A stretch of DNA of 64,000 nucleotides from Alphaproteobacteria bacterium. GTDB lineage: Bacteria > Pseudomonadota > Alphaproteobacteria > Reyranellales > Reyranellaceae. Below the pieces are notes generated by a model, which was not told where the DNA came from, ran no database searches, and saw only the letters and a program-made list of their open reading frames with translations. The stretch covers positions 1-64,000 of the forward strand of contig JAFKFL010000016.1 of the NCBI GenBank assembly GCA_017308235.1, read 5' to 3'. The translations under genes and the position numbers were made by a program. This document shows, one piece after another, positions 16,232-26,728 of this stretch. Each line of letters starts with the position of its first letter. Position 1 is the stretch's first letter.

Positions 16232-17392
16232 ATGCTGACACTCAACAGCCGCAACGTGGTCCTGGAAGGCTTGGCTAAGGGCCAGCGCAGCATGGTGCTG
16301 CGGCTAAGGCAAGGCGGTCCGGAGCCGCTATCGCTCGAGCAGAATGAAGCGCTGTTCATGCAATCTGGCGCGGCCGTCGGCCCGGGACAGACAGTGCTCG
16401 CGCTGGAACGCAATGCCAATGCTGCAGCACACGCCTCAGGTCGCATCATCGTGCCCGATGAGTTCGACTATCTCGGCGACGGCGACGTGCTGGCGGTAGA
16501 GCTTGAACGGCCCGCTGTGCGCGTCCTTTACCGCCGCAACTCGAGGCACAACAGCTTCCTCCTTACCGAGCGCTGCAATCACTATTGCCTGATGTGCTCG
16601 CAGCCTCCTAAGGACATTAACGACGACTGGATCGTTGATGAGCTGTTTCAGGCAATACCGCTTATCTCGCCAGAGACCAGGTCACTGGGCTTCACCGGAG
16701 GCGAGCCGACGCTGCTGGGGGAACGTTTCTTGCGTCTGGTGAGCGTCATGCGGGAGCACTTGCCTGCGACTGCTCTGCACATTCTTTCCAATGGTCGCCG
16801 CTTCGTCGATCCTCAATTCGCTCGCGCCTATGCAGCGATTGGGCACCCTGATGCGATGCTTGGCATACCGATCTATTCCGCGTCGTCGCAGACTCACGAC
16901 CACATTGTGCAGGCCGACGGCGCATTCGACGAGACCGTTCGGGGCATTCTTAACCTCAAGACCTGCGGGCAAAAGGTCGAGATACGCGTCGTGGTTCATC
17001 AGCTGAACTACGCGCATCTTCCCGTCCTCGCGGAGTTCATCACTCGCAATTTGACGTTTGTCGATCATGTGGCCCTGATGGGCCTTGAGATGACCGGCTT
17101 CGCAAAGGCCAACATGGATGCACTGTGGATCGACCCAGTGGATTACCGACAGCAGCTCTACGAGGCAGCGGCCGTTTTGCAGGACTTCGGCCTGCCGACG
17201 TCGATCTACAATCATCAGCTTTGCACCATCGACCGTCGGATCTGGCCGCTTGCAGCAAAGTCCATCAGCGACTGGAAGAACGAGTACCGACTGGAATGCT
17301 TAGACTGCGGGGTGCGAGAGCGATGCGGCGGGTTCTTCGCGACTGGGAGATCAAGGCTCAGCCGACACATTCGTCCAATGCGTGAGAATTAG
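16232..17392 (+). CDS. hxsC: Radical SAM maturase HxsC
   Basis: 386 residues. About 100 N-terminal residues precede the radical SAM motif CNHYCLMC (Cys115, 119, 122); the SAM-binding glycine motif is FTGGEPTLLG. The C-terminus has CLDCGVRERCGGFF, a short cluster-binding motif. This is HxsC, the second radical SAM enzyme of the system. The ATG is two bases after the hxsB stop; a longer frame back to 16034 would run inside hxsB and is rejected. The two enzymes differ strongly in sequence, suggesting two successive reactions on the same peptide or a heterodimer (inference). Confidence 0.92.
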   Translation: MLTLNSRNVVLEGLAKGQRSMVLRLRQGGPEPLSLEQNEALFMQSGAAVGPGQTVLALERNANAAAHASGRIIVPDEFDYLGDGDVLAVELERPAVRVLYRRNSRHNSFLLTERCNHYCLMCSQPPKDINDDWIVDELFQAIPLISPETRSLGFTGGEPTLLGERFLRLVSVMREHLPATALHILSNGRRFVDPQFARAYAAIGHPDAMLGIPIYSASSQTHDHIVQADGAFDETVRGILNLKTCGQKVEIRVVVHQLNYAHLPVLAEFITRNLTFVDHVALMGLEMTGFAKANMDALWIDPVDYRQQLYEAAAVLQDFGLPTSIYNHQLCTIDRRIWPLAAKSISDWKNEYRLECLDCGVRERCGGFFATGRSRLSRHIRPMREN

Positions 17393-17401
17393 GAATACGC
17401 A

Positions 17402-17470
17402 ATGTCTCGGCTGATCGCTCTGGTCCTGGTGATCTGTGCGTTCGTCGTGGGGCCATGCTGCTTGCCATGA
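17402..17470 (+). CDS. Possible 22-aa hydrophobic peptide after hxsC
   Basis: Reads MSRLIALVLVICAFVVGPCC then LP, stop: one membrane helix and a double Cys. AGGA lies seven bases before the ATG, and the frame starts nine bases after the hxsC stop, so it would be the last gene of the operon. It resembles short membrane peptides such as entericidin-like ones, but at this length chance cannot be excluded. The rest of 17393-17594 is empty. Confidence 0.3.
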   Translation: MSRLIALVLVICAFVVGPCCLP

Positions 17471-17594
17471 TATCGGCGGCCTGGCGACCTCCAGCCTGTG
17501 GAATAGCAGGAAAGGCGGGCCGGCCAAGCTTGGCGTGCAAACGAAGATACGAAGAAGAGGACGTAGTTAGTCCGCTCCTATTGGCAAACACCAA

Positions 17595-18680
17595 ATGAAG
17601 CGAGAAGCAAAACTTTTGGTCCAGAAGGCGTCGGATTCCCTTGTCCTAAGTGTCGAGCTATTCAACCGGCCTAGCGACCGCGGAAGGGTCAGTGGCACCC
17701 TGATCCAGCTCGACCACGGGTTCGAGATGCTACTGAAAGCCGCCATCGTTAGCCGGGGTGGCCGCATCCGCGAAAGACGGGCACGAGAAACCATAGGGTT
17801 CGATGCGTGCGTCCGCAAAGGGCTTAGTGATGGGAGCATCAAATTCCTGTCACACGAGCAAGCGCTTACTCTCCAAACTATCAATGGGTTGCGGGACGCT
17901 GCGCAACATCACCTGCTCAATATCTCAGAAGGACAATTGTACTTACATGTACAGTCTGGATTGACCCTGTTTCGCGACCTGCTGAAGAAGGTATTCGGAC
18001 AGGAACTCTCAGTACACATGCCCAGCCGAGTTCTTCCTGTCTCGACTACTCCTCCGACTAATTTGGTGGCTCTGTTCGACAGCGAGGTGAAGGAGATCCA
18101 AAAACTGCTCAAGCCTGGCCGCCGTCGCCGCGTCGAGGCCGAGGCTCGTCTTAAGCCGCTCGCAATTTTCGACGCGACCCTGCGCGGGGAAAAAGGTCAA
18201 CCAAGCGCGTCGGAGTTGAAGCGACTGCAGCGTGAGATGCTCTCAAATGTAGAATGGTCCAAGTTGTTCACTGGAGTAGCAGCCATCAACTTGGTCAGTA
18301 GTGGTACTGGTACCGACCTAACGCTGCGCATTGCAAAGAAGGAGGGAATACCGATTCAGCTAGTGCCGGAAGGAACACCCGATGCGGCTGTTGTTGCTGT
18401 TAAGCGAGTGAATGACTTCGACTTTTACAGCCTCGGAGCAAAGGGATTGGCGGTGAAATTGGGGGTCAACGTCGCCAAGACATTAGCCATTGTTGAACAT
18501 CTCGGACTCCGGAAGAAGGAGGACTGCTACAAGGAGTTCAAAATAGGCAGATCCACATTCAAGCGATACTCGCCCAAGGCCATCGATAGCATAAAAGAGG
18601 CCCTCAGAACGGAAAGCGCTGATGTGATTTGGGAGAAGCGAAAGGCAAAAAATGCCGCAGAACCAAGCGTCATTCAGTGA
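17595..18680 (+). CDS. DUF3644 domain protein
   Basis: 361 residues. The N-terminal half is the DUF3644 domain (MKREAKLLVQKASDSLVLSV, QLDHGFEMLLKAAIVSRGGR, LQTINGLRDAAQHHLL). The motif RDAAQHH resembles the R-x4-H arrangement of HEPN-fold RNases, a possible relation I infer from the pattern. The C-terminal half has a helix-turn-helix-like DNA-binding stretch ending GRSTFKRYSPKAIDSIKEAL. DUF3644 genes occur in mobile and defence regions; function unknown. GC content is visibly lower than in the core genes. It lies between the Hxs operon and the intact recombinase module. Confidence 0.8.
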   Translation: MKREAKLLVQKASDSLVLSVELFNRPSDRGRVSGTLIQLDHGFEMLLKAAIVSRGGRIRERRARETIGFDACVRKGLSDGSIKFLSHEQALTLQTINGLRDAAQHHLLNISEGQLYLHVQSGLTLFRDLLKKVFGQELSVHMPSRVLPVSTTPPTNLVALFDSEVKEIQKLLKPGRRRRVEAEARLKPLAIFDATLRGEKGQPSASELKRLQREMLSNVEWSKLFTGVAAINLVSSGTGTDLTLRIAKKEGIPIQLVPEGTPDAAVVAVKRVNDFDFYSLGAKGLAVKLGVNVAKTLAIVEHLGLRKKEDCYKEFKIGRSTFKRYSPKAIDSIKEALRTESADVIWEKRKAKNAAEPSVIQ

Positions 18681-18699
18681 GCAGTTGGCGGCCACGTTC

Positions 18700-18877
18700 G
18701 TGTTGCATTGACATCGGTCCGCTTAGCGTTGCGATCCGCCCAGAGCGTTAAGCCATGGCATGGCTCGTTAGCGGCAAAGTTCGCAATGGCATGATCCGTT
18801 GAATTGCTTGAGATCGTTGGCACAGCAAGCGTGCATGGGGTGCCGGCAGTAAAGCCGGTAACCAGATGGAGCACGCG
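18700..18877 (+). repeat. Conserved leader of recombinase module, copy B
   Basis: Related over about 165 bases to the leader at 2660-2824 (shared AAGCGTGCATG, GGTGCCGG, CGCAATGG, GGAGCACGC). The minus strand of both copies can be read as a similar short peptide with a shared DHxIAxxAAxEPxHG pattern, so either a small antisense gene or a conserved regulatory DNA element is possible. Confidence 0.5.
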
Positions 18878-19159
18878 ATGAGCAATCAGAAGAAGACCAA
18901 GGGCAGGGTTCATGGCGGAACAAAGGCCACGAAGAGGAAGCCAGCAGCGGTTTCAACGAGCACGACTAAGCTCGCTCAGCTGGAAGCGCTGCTGCGCCGG
19001 CCTGAGGGGGCGACGGTCGAACAAATCAGCGCTTCGATCGGCTGGCAGGCTCATAGCGTTCGTGGCGCCATGTCGGGCACGCTGAAGAAGAAGCAGGGCC
19101 TTACGATCAGTAGCGACAAGGCGGACGACGGGCAACGCATCTATCGCATTGCCGCCTGA
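18878..19159 (+). CDS. DUF3489 domain protein, copy B
   Basis: 93 residues, homologous to copy A at 2825: Lys-rich N-terminus, then LAQLEALLRRPEGATVEQIS and WQAHSVRGAMSGTLKKK. The start was placed at the second ATG because GGAG sits six bases before it, exactly as in copy A; the first ATG four codons upstream lacks such a site. Probable winged-helix DNA-binding accessory factor of the recombinase module. Confidence 0.82.
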   Translation: MSNQKKTKGRVHGGTKATKRKPAAVSTSTTKLAQLEALLRRPEGATVEQISASIGWQAHSVRGAMSGTLKKKQGLTISSDKADDGQRIYRIAA

Positions 19160-19170
19160 GTTCTGGGCTT

Positions 19171-19614
19171 ATGCGATCCGAGGAAAGTGCCCTGGAGGCC
19201 GAGATCCGACGTCTCGACGATCTCGGCGTCGACGAGCTGCGCGAGCTCTGTGGTCGAATACTGGGGGCGGTGCCCGTTAACCATGGTGCCCACTTGCTGC
19301 GTCGGCGACTTGCCTATGAGCTTCAGGCAAGAACGCTAGGGGACCTGTCGGCGGAGATTAAGCGCCGGCTCCGGCGCTTATATCAGTCTTTCAATGCAAA
19401 TCCACAACACAAGCCAATGCCCCGGCGTCCGCTGAAGCCTGGTCTGGTGCTGACCCGAACCTGGCAAGGGGTGCTGCACCAGGTCCAAGTGACTGACCAG
19501 GGCTTCGACTATCGCGGCGAGCGGTTCGCCTCGCTGTCAGAGGTCGCCCGCCGCATCACCGGCACCCGCTGGTCGGGACCTCTGTTTTTCGGCCTGAAGA
19601 AGGCGGGATTGTGA
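19171..19614 (+). CDS. DUF2924 domain protein, copy B
   Basis: 147 residues, homologous along its whole length to the protein at 3097, with LEAEIRRLDDLGVDELRELC, RRRLAYELQ and the conserved end SLSEVARRITGTRWSGPLFF. Its stop overlaps the GTG start of the recombinase by four bases. The pairing of DUF2924 with a serine recombinase in both copies supports a joint role in integration or excision; whether it acts as a directionality factor is unknown. Confidence 0.85.
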   Translation: MRSEESALEAEIRRLDDLGVDELRELCGRILGAVPVNHGAHLLRRRLAYELQARTLGDLSAEIKRRLRRLYQSFNANPQHKPMPRRPLKPGLVLTRTWQGVLHQVQVTDQGFDYRGERFASLSEVARRITGTRWSGPLFFGLKKAGL

Positions 19615-21185
19615 AGACCAAACGCTGCGCGGTCTATACGCGGAAGTCGTCGGAGGAGGGACTGGAGCAGGCCTTCAACTCCCTCGATGCCCAACGGGAG
19701 GCCTGTGAGGCCTATATAAAGAGTCAGGCCCATGAAGGCTGGAGGCTGGTCAAGACCGCCTACGACGATGGTGGTTTCTCCGGCGGCACGATGGAGCGGC
19801 CGGCACTGCAGCGGCTGCTAGCCGACCTGCGGCACGGCCTGCTCGACGTCATCCTGGTCTACAAGATCGACCGACTGACGCGGTCGCTGGCGGACTTCGC
19901 CCGCATCGTCGAGACGCTAGATCGCCAGGGAGCCTCGTTCGTCTCGATCACTCAGCAGTTCAACACCACCACATCGATGGGGCGGCTGACGTTGAATGTG
20001 CTGCTCTCCTTCGCCCAGTTCGAGCGCGAGGTCACGGGCGAGCGCATCCGCGACAAGATCGCTGCGTCCAAGCGTAAGGGGATGTGGATGGGCGGCAATC
20101 TGCCGCTCGGCTATGACCTGATGGACCGGCAGCTCGTCATCAACGACAGAGAAGCCGAGACCGTTCGATACATCTATCAGCAGTACCTTGAGCTTGGCAC
20201 GGTCTCCGCCCTGCAGGCTGAGCTGCGACGGCAGAACATCGTCAGCAAAGCCTGGGTCTCGGGCAGTGGCCGGAAGAAGGGTGGTGTGGGCTACAGCCGC
20301 GGTGCGCTCTACTACCTGCTCCGCAATCCCCTCTACGTCGGCCGCATCACTCATCGCGGAGCAATGTACGATGGCCAGCATCCTGCGATCGTGCTGCAGG
20401 AGGCATGGGATCAGGTGCAGGCGATGCTGACCCGAAATCGCCAAGGGAAGCTTCGAACCGCAAGAGCTGCGGTACCCTGTCTCCTGGCCGGTTACCTGTA
20501 CGACGATCGGGGCCATCTGATGAGCCCGTCGCACAGCCGCAAGGCGACAGGGCAGCGGTATCAGTACTATGTCAGCCAGGCGCTGTTGCAGGGGCAGGCG
20601 GACGACGCGGGATCTGTTCGACGCGTGTCGGCCGACGCGATTGAAACGATCATCGATCAAAGACTCCGCGAGGCGCTGCCGCAACCGCAGCAGAAGGCGT
20701 GGTTGACCTCCTCTACCCACCAGAAGCGCACTCGCCTCAAACAGCTTATGGACCGAGTCGTAATCAGCCGCGATTGCGTCGAGATCAAAGTGACCGACGC
20801 GGGACGCGAGACGCTGTCGGAGGTGGATTCGGGATCGCTGCGCATCGAAACGATGCTGAAAGCGGCAGTCGGAGGAAAACAAATCGTCTCCCGCAACGCT
20901 GCCATGGCTCGAGTAGATCGTTCTCTCGTAAAGGCGATCGCGTGGGCGCGGGACTTGCGGCAGCGTCTAGAGCGGGAGTGTACATCCCTGGACGAGCTGG
21001 CTCGGCAGGAAGGCTGCTCGCGGCCTTACGTCAGCAGCATGATCAAGCTGGCGTACCTCGCGCCCAGCATCACCCAGGCCATTCTCGACGGTACCCAGCC
21101 AACCTCTATGACCCTGGCTGACCTGATGAAGCGCGACATTCCGGTCAGTTGGACCGACCAGCGTCGCGCTTTCGGCTTCCTTTAA
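19611..21185 (+). CDS. Large serine recombinase
   Basis: 524 residues. The N-terminal resolvase catalytic domain has the nucleophile region YTRKSSEEGLEQAFNSLDAQ and the conserved arginine-containing LVYKIDRLTRSLADFARI. This is followed by the recombinase domain with its DNA-binding part (YYLLRNPLYVGRITHRG), a zinc-ribbon-like region and a long C-terminal helical tail including a helix-turn-helix-like ECTSLDELARQEGCSRPYVS. It catalyses site-specific strand exchange through a serine-DNA link. Full length and no frame breaks, unlike the fragment at 3561. Starts with GTG inside the stop of DUF2924. It ends 232 bases from the CCA end of tRNA-Gln. Confidence 0.92.
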   Translation: MKTKRCAVYTRKSSEEGLEQAFNSLDAQREACEAYIKSQAHEGWRLVKTAYDDGGFSGGTMERPALQRLLADLRHGLLDVILVYKIDRLTRSLADFARIVETLDRQGASFVSITQQFNTTTSMGRLTLNVLLSFAQFEREVTGERIRDKIAASKRKGMWMGGNLPLGYDLMDRQLVINDREAETVRYIYQQYLELGTVSALQAELRRQNIVSKAWVSGSGRKKGGVGYSRGALYYLLRNPLYVGRITHRGAMYDGQHPAIVLQEAWDQVQAMLTRNRQGKLRTARAAVPCLLAGYLYDDRGHLMSPSHSRKATGQRYQYYVSQALLQGQADDAGSVRRVSADAIETIIDQRLREALPQPQQKAWLTSSTHQKRTRLKQLMDRVVISRDCVEIKVTDAGRETLSEVDSGSLRIETMLKAAVGGKQIVSRNAAMARVDRSLVKAIAWARDLRQRLERECTSLDELARQEGCSRPYVSSMIKLAYLAPSITQAILDGTQPTSMTLADLMKRDIPVSWTDQRRAFGFL

Positions 21186-21417
21186 TCATCATTAGGCTCT
21201 GATCGCGCCGGCTTTCGGTCCGCGATGTCGATCGCGTCTGTATCTTGTTGCGTAAGTGCCAAAATGAGGCCCGGAGAGAAAAGGCGGAAATGGCCTTGTT
21301 TCGGATGAAAGAGGCCTGAAAACGGGCGCAGAGACTGACGCTGCCTTGGGGCAACTGCCGGAAATGTCGGAAGAAATTGCAGCCCACCGGCGGCGGAGAA
21401 CATTCCGCACGGGTGGT

Positions 21418-21491
21418 TGGCTGGGGGACCAGGATTCGAACCTAGACTAACCGGGTCAGAGCCGGTTGTTCTACCGTTAAACTATCCCCCA
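21418..21491 (-). tRNA. tRNA-Gln (anticodon CUG)
   Basis: Read on the minus strand the gene folds as a complete cloverleaf: acceptor TGGGGGA pairing with TCCCCCA, D-arm around GTTTAACGGTAGAAC, anticodon stem ACCGG/CCGGT with loop CTCTGAC giving anticodon CTG, and T-arm with GGTTCGAATCC. The 3' CCA is encoded. The 3' end faces the recombinase module. It marks the border between the accessory region and the core genes. Confidence 0.95.
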
Positions 21492-21614
21492 ACGGGGCCC
21501 GGACAGGGCGGCGCGGGCTGGATTTAGCGACGCCCGCCGCACTTGGCAAGCGGCTCGCTCCCGGCCCTTTCCTCAGGTACCATCAGGCCAAGGAACGACA
21601 AAGACAGGTTCGGA

Positions 21615-22682
21615 ATGGCCGGGGACGCCACGCTCAAGGGGGGCTGGCATAGCGGTCGTTTCGCGCACACTTTCGCCGCCATCGATCTCGGCACCAACAA
21701 CTGCCGGCTCCTGGTGGCAAGGGCGTCGATTTCGGGCTTCGAGGTCGTCGACGCCTATTCCCGGCCGGTCCGGCTGGGGGAGGGAGTGGCGTTGAACGGC
21801 GCGTTGTGCGGGGATGCCATCGAGCGCACGCTCGAAGCGCTCGGCGTTTGTGCGACTAAGATCGAGCGCCATCGCGTGACGCGCGCGCGCCACATCGCCA
21901 CCGAGGCCTGCCGCCGCGCCTGCAATGGCGAGGACTTCCTGGCTCGGGTGAAGGCACGGACCGGTCTCTGCTTCGAGGTCATTCCGGCGTCGGAGGAAGC
22001 GCGGCTGGCGCTGGCGAGTTGCGAGAACCTGCTCGATCCGTCGATCCCATACGGCCTGCTGGTGGACATCGGCGGCGGGTCGACCGAGGTTTGCTGGCTC
22101 AATGTGCTGGGGCGCCGCGACGGCAGCGGTATCGTCGCCACCGAGCTGATCGATACGACCTCCGTCCCCTGGGGTGTCGTCACCCTGACCGAGGCCTGCG
22201 TGCGCGGCCAGTCGCGCGAGCAGCCGATGGCTCGCGCCGGCTATGACGAGCTGGTTGAGCGCATCCGCCAGTCGTTGCGTCCTTTTTGCGCCAAGCACGG
22301 CATTGGCCGGGCCATCGCGCGCGGCGAGGTCCAGATGATCGGCGCCTCCGGGACGGTGACGACCTTCAGTGCCCACCATCTGGGTTTGAAACGCTATCAC
22401 CGTGCGACCGTCGACGGATCCCGCCTTGCCCGCGATTCGATCCTCACGATCTGCGAGCAGCTTGCGACTCTTTCCGTTGCCGAGCTGACGGCCTTTCCCT
22501 GCATCGGCGACGATCGCGCTGATCTTGCGTTGGCGGGCGGCGCCATCCTCGAGGCTGTGTGCCGCCAATGGCCCACGCCAATGGTGCGGGTGGCCGACCG
22601 CGGCCTGCGCGAGGGCGTGCTGATGGACCTGATGCGTCAGGCCGATCGCGAGGCCGATCCTCACTGCCGGCGCGGACACTGA
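21615..22682 (+). CDS. ppx: Ppx/GppA-family exopolyphosphatase
   Basis: 355 residues of the ASKHA phosphotransferase fold. Signatures are AAIDLGTNNCRLLVAR (phosphate 1), GLLVDIGGGSTEVCW (phosphate 2) and IGASGTVTTFSAHHL. It hydrolyses polyphosphate or pppGpp. The protein is of the short alphaproteobacterial type lacking the C-terminal HD-like domains of Escherichia coli Ppx. The ATG used is the one just before the conserved N-terminus. The rlmE gene begins four bases after the stop, a pairing common in alphaproteobacteria. Confidence 0.92.
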   Translation: MAGDATLKGGWHSGRFAHTFAAIDLGTNNCRLLVARASISGFEVVDAYSRPVRLGEGVALNGALCGDAIERTLEALGVCATKIERHRVTRARHIATEACRRACNGEDFLARVKARTGLCFEVIPASEEARLALASCENLLDPSIPYGLLVDIGGGSTEVCWLNVLGRRDGSGIVATELIDTTSVPWGVVTLTEACVRGQSREQPMARAGYDELVERIRQSLRPFCAKHGIGRAIARGEVQMIGASGTVTTFSAHHLGLKRYHRATVDGSRLARDSILTICEQLATLSVAELTAFPCIGDDRADLALAGGAILEAVCRQWPTPMVRVADRGLREGVLMDLMRQADREADPHCRRGH

Positions 22683-22686
22683 CGCC

Positions 22687-23418
22687 ATGGCACGGGAGGG
22701 CAAGGGAAGCGGCAGCGGCCGTCGCGGCCGGTCGTCGGAGAGCGACAGCAAGCCGACAGGGCGCCGTGCCACGGTGCGGGTCAAGACTGCGCGTGGACGC
22801 ACCGTCTCTTCGCAGCGCTGGCTGCAACGGCAGCTCAACGACCCCTACGTCGCCGAGGCGAAGAAGCGCGGCTATCGCTCGCGGGCAGCCTTCAAGCTCC
22901 TGCAGATCGACGACCAGTTCGGTTTTCTGAAGCCCGGGGGCCGGATCGTCGATCTCGGTGCGGCCCCGGGCGGGTGGACCCAGGTTTCCGTGGAACGGAC
23001 CCGGGCGGAGCGGGGCGGGGGCGTCGTGATCGGCATCGATCTCATGCCCGTCGAGCCGATCGCCGGCGCCACGGTGCTGGCCAAGGACTTTTATGACGAC
23101 GACGCACCTGCCGTGCTGACCGAGTTGTTGGGCGGGCCGGCCGATGTCGTATTGAGTGATATGGCGGCATCGGCTACCGGCGATTCGCAGGTCGATCATT
23201 TGCGCATCATGGCGCTCGCCGAAGCAGCGCATGATTTTGCCCGGCAGGTTCTGAAGCCCGGCGGGACTTTCGTCGCCAAGGTGTTGCGCGGCGGGACGGA
23301 ACGGACGCTGCTCGAGCAATTGAAGCGCGATTTCGTCAAGGTCCGGCATGTGAAACCCGAGGCCAGCCGCGCCGACTCGGCGGAAATGTATGTCGTCGGT
23401 ACGGGCTTTCGCGGATAG
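22687..23418 (+). CDS. rlmE: 23S rRNA (uridine-2'-O-)-methyltransferase RlmE (FtsJ/RrmJ)
   Basis: 243 residues. A basic N-terminal extension (about 1-40) precedes the FtsJ domain: KKRGYRSRAAFKLLQIDDQF with the first catalytic Lys, RIVDLGAAPGGWTQVSVERT for SAM binding, VVLSDMAASATGDSQVDHL with the catalytic Asp, and GGTFVAKVLRGG with the second catalytic Lys. It 2'-O-methylates a 23S rRNA uridine in the 50S subunit (U2552 in Escherichia coli). Probably co-transcribed with ppx. Confidence 0.95.
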   Translation: MAREGKGSGSGRRGRSSESDSKPTGRRATVRVKTARGRTVSSQRWLQRQLNDPYVAEAKKRGYRSRAAFKLLQIDDQFGFLKPGGRIVDLGAAPGGWTQVSVERTRAERGGGVVIGIDLMPVEPIAGATVLAKDFYDDDAPAVLTELLGGPADVVLSDMAASATGDSQVDHLRIMALAEAAHDFARQVLKPGGTFVAKVLRGGTERTLLEQLKRDFVKVRHVKPEASRADSAEMYVVGTGFRG

Positions 23419-23454
23419 AGTCCGCGCCTTCCGCCCAATCCAGAGGAAATCTCT

Positions 23455-25551
<2,097 letters not shown>

Positions 25552-25552
<1 letters not shown>

Positions 25553-25571
25553 CCGGAACACACGTTCCGGT
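25552..25571. terminator. Hairpin between convergent guaB and SGNH genes
   Basis: Perfect inverted repeat ACCGGAAC-ACAC-GTTCCGGT placed between the two convergent stop codons. It lacks a T-run, so it may be a weak bidirectional terminator or an RNA 3'-end stabiliser. Confidence 0.5.
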
Positions 25572-25573
25572 GA

Positions 25574-26659
25574 CTAGCGTTCGTGTTTGGCGAGCCGTTC
25601 GGCGACGAGCTTGGCGGTCAGCGCGTTGCCGCGGTCGTTCATGTGCCAATGCCCATAGAGGTCGCGCGGACCGTTCTTGCCCGACCAGCCGGCCAAGACA
25701 TCGTAGGTGTCGAGAACGTCGAGGCCGCGCTCGCGCGCGCAGGCGAGCAAACCTCGGGTCATGCGCAGTTGCGTGGCGGCGAAGTCGGGGTCCTGCCACA
25801 CGAACGGATCGTATTGGGCCACAACCAGTACGGGAGCATTGGTGATGCGCTGCAACTCCTGGAGCCGCCAGGTGAGCCGGCAAGCAATCTGCTCGCCTTC
25901 GCCCGCGGGATGCACGCGGACGTGGTCGCCGATCCAGTTGTAGAGAAGGTTGAGGCGGCGCTGAAGGAGGTCGAACACAAGCGAATAGCCCAGCGTGCGC
26001 TGCCAGATCGTGAGCGTCGTGCGCGGATCGGGACGTGGCGGCACGGGAATGTTGCGCAGCACCAGCCCACCGCCCTGCAAATCGAAGTAGGGCTTCTCCG
26101 CGCCCCACACGCGCCGCATCTCGGTGCGATGGATGTCGTCGGCGATGAAGCCGATCACGATCGCGGAGGGATGATAGACGCTCGCCGCCTCGGCCCGCAG
26201 CACGATCTGGTCGAAGCCGTAGCCGCTCACCCCGCCGTTGAGCACGCGCCGGCCGGTCAGGGCCTGCAGGTGCGCCGGCCAGGCCTCGCGATCGGAGACC
26301 TCGTCCCCATATGTGTAGGAATCGCCGACGGCCAGGATGGGATGGTCGTCCGCCGTTGCCGGCATGTCGCCGGTCCGGCGAAAGCCCGCATCGTCGAAGG
26401 TGATGCCCTTGGCGGTATAGTTCGGCCGCGGCACGTAGCCCAACAGGGGATCGTCGATGAAGCGGCTCTTTTCGTGCTGAGCGAGCACCGTGCGGGCGCC
26501 CACCACGAAATTGGGCCAAATGAGCAGGTAGCCTGTCACAAGCCGGACAACGAGCTCGAGCAGCACGAGCGACGCCAGGACGGAGCCGAGAACCATGCCG
26601 ATGCGGGCCAGCAGGCTCGTACGCGGACGCGGTTTGTCGGAAAAAGCGGGCGAGGGCAC
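25574..26659 (-). CDS. SGNH/GDSL hydrolase family protein, membrane-anchored
   Basis: 361 residues. An N-terminal membrane segment (about 18-42, IGMVLGSVLASLVLLELVVR) is followed by an SGNH domain: block I ILAVGDSYTYGDEVSDREAW with the nucleophilic Ser, a glycine block LNGGVSGYGFDQI, and a C-terminal GHWHMNDRGN that supplies the Asp/His part. Probably an extracytoplasmic esterase or acyl-modifying enzyme. Its position between guaB and the RsmB-type gene, divergent from the latter by 69 bases, is typical of a core location. The substrate is unknown. Confidence 0.85.
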   Translation of the reverse strand: MPSPAFSDKPRPRTSLLARIGMVLGSVLASLVLLELVVRLVTGYLLIWPNFVVGARTVLAQHEKSRFIDDPLLGYVPRPNYTAKGITFDDAGFRRTGDMPATADDHPILAVGDSYTYGDEVSDREAWPAHLQALTGRRVLNGGVSGYGFDQIVLRAEAASVYHPSAIVIGFIADDIHRTEMRRVWGAEKPYFDLQGGGLVLRNIPVPPRPDPRTTLTIWQRTLGYSLVFDLLQRRLNLLYNWIGDHVRVHPAGEGEQIACRLTWRLQELQRITNAPVLVVAQYDPFVWQDPDFAATQLRMTRGLLACARERGLDVLDTYDVLAGWSGKNGPRDLYGHWHMNDRGNALTAKLVAERLAKHER

Positions 26660-26728
26660 GGCTACGTCGGAAAGCGTTGCGCGGCAGGCTTATTCATCGT
26701 AGCGGCAGGGCCCTGAGAGGATAAAGAC

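Noticed and set aside
21186-21420. Second copy of the tRNA-Gln 3' end as an island attachment site
   Set aside because: I looked for a repeat of the tRNA 3' part near the recombinase module and elsewhere in the window and did not find one; large serine recombinases also rarely use tRNA genes.
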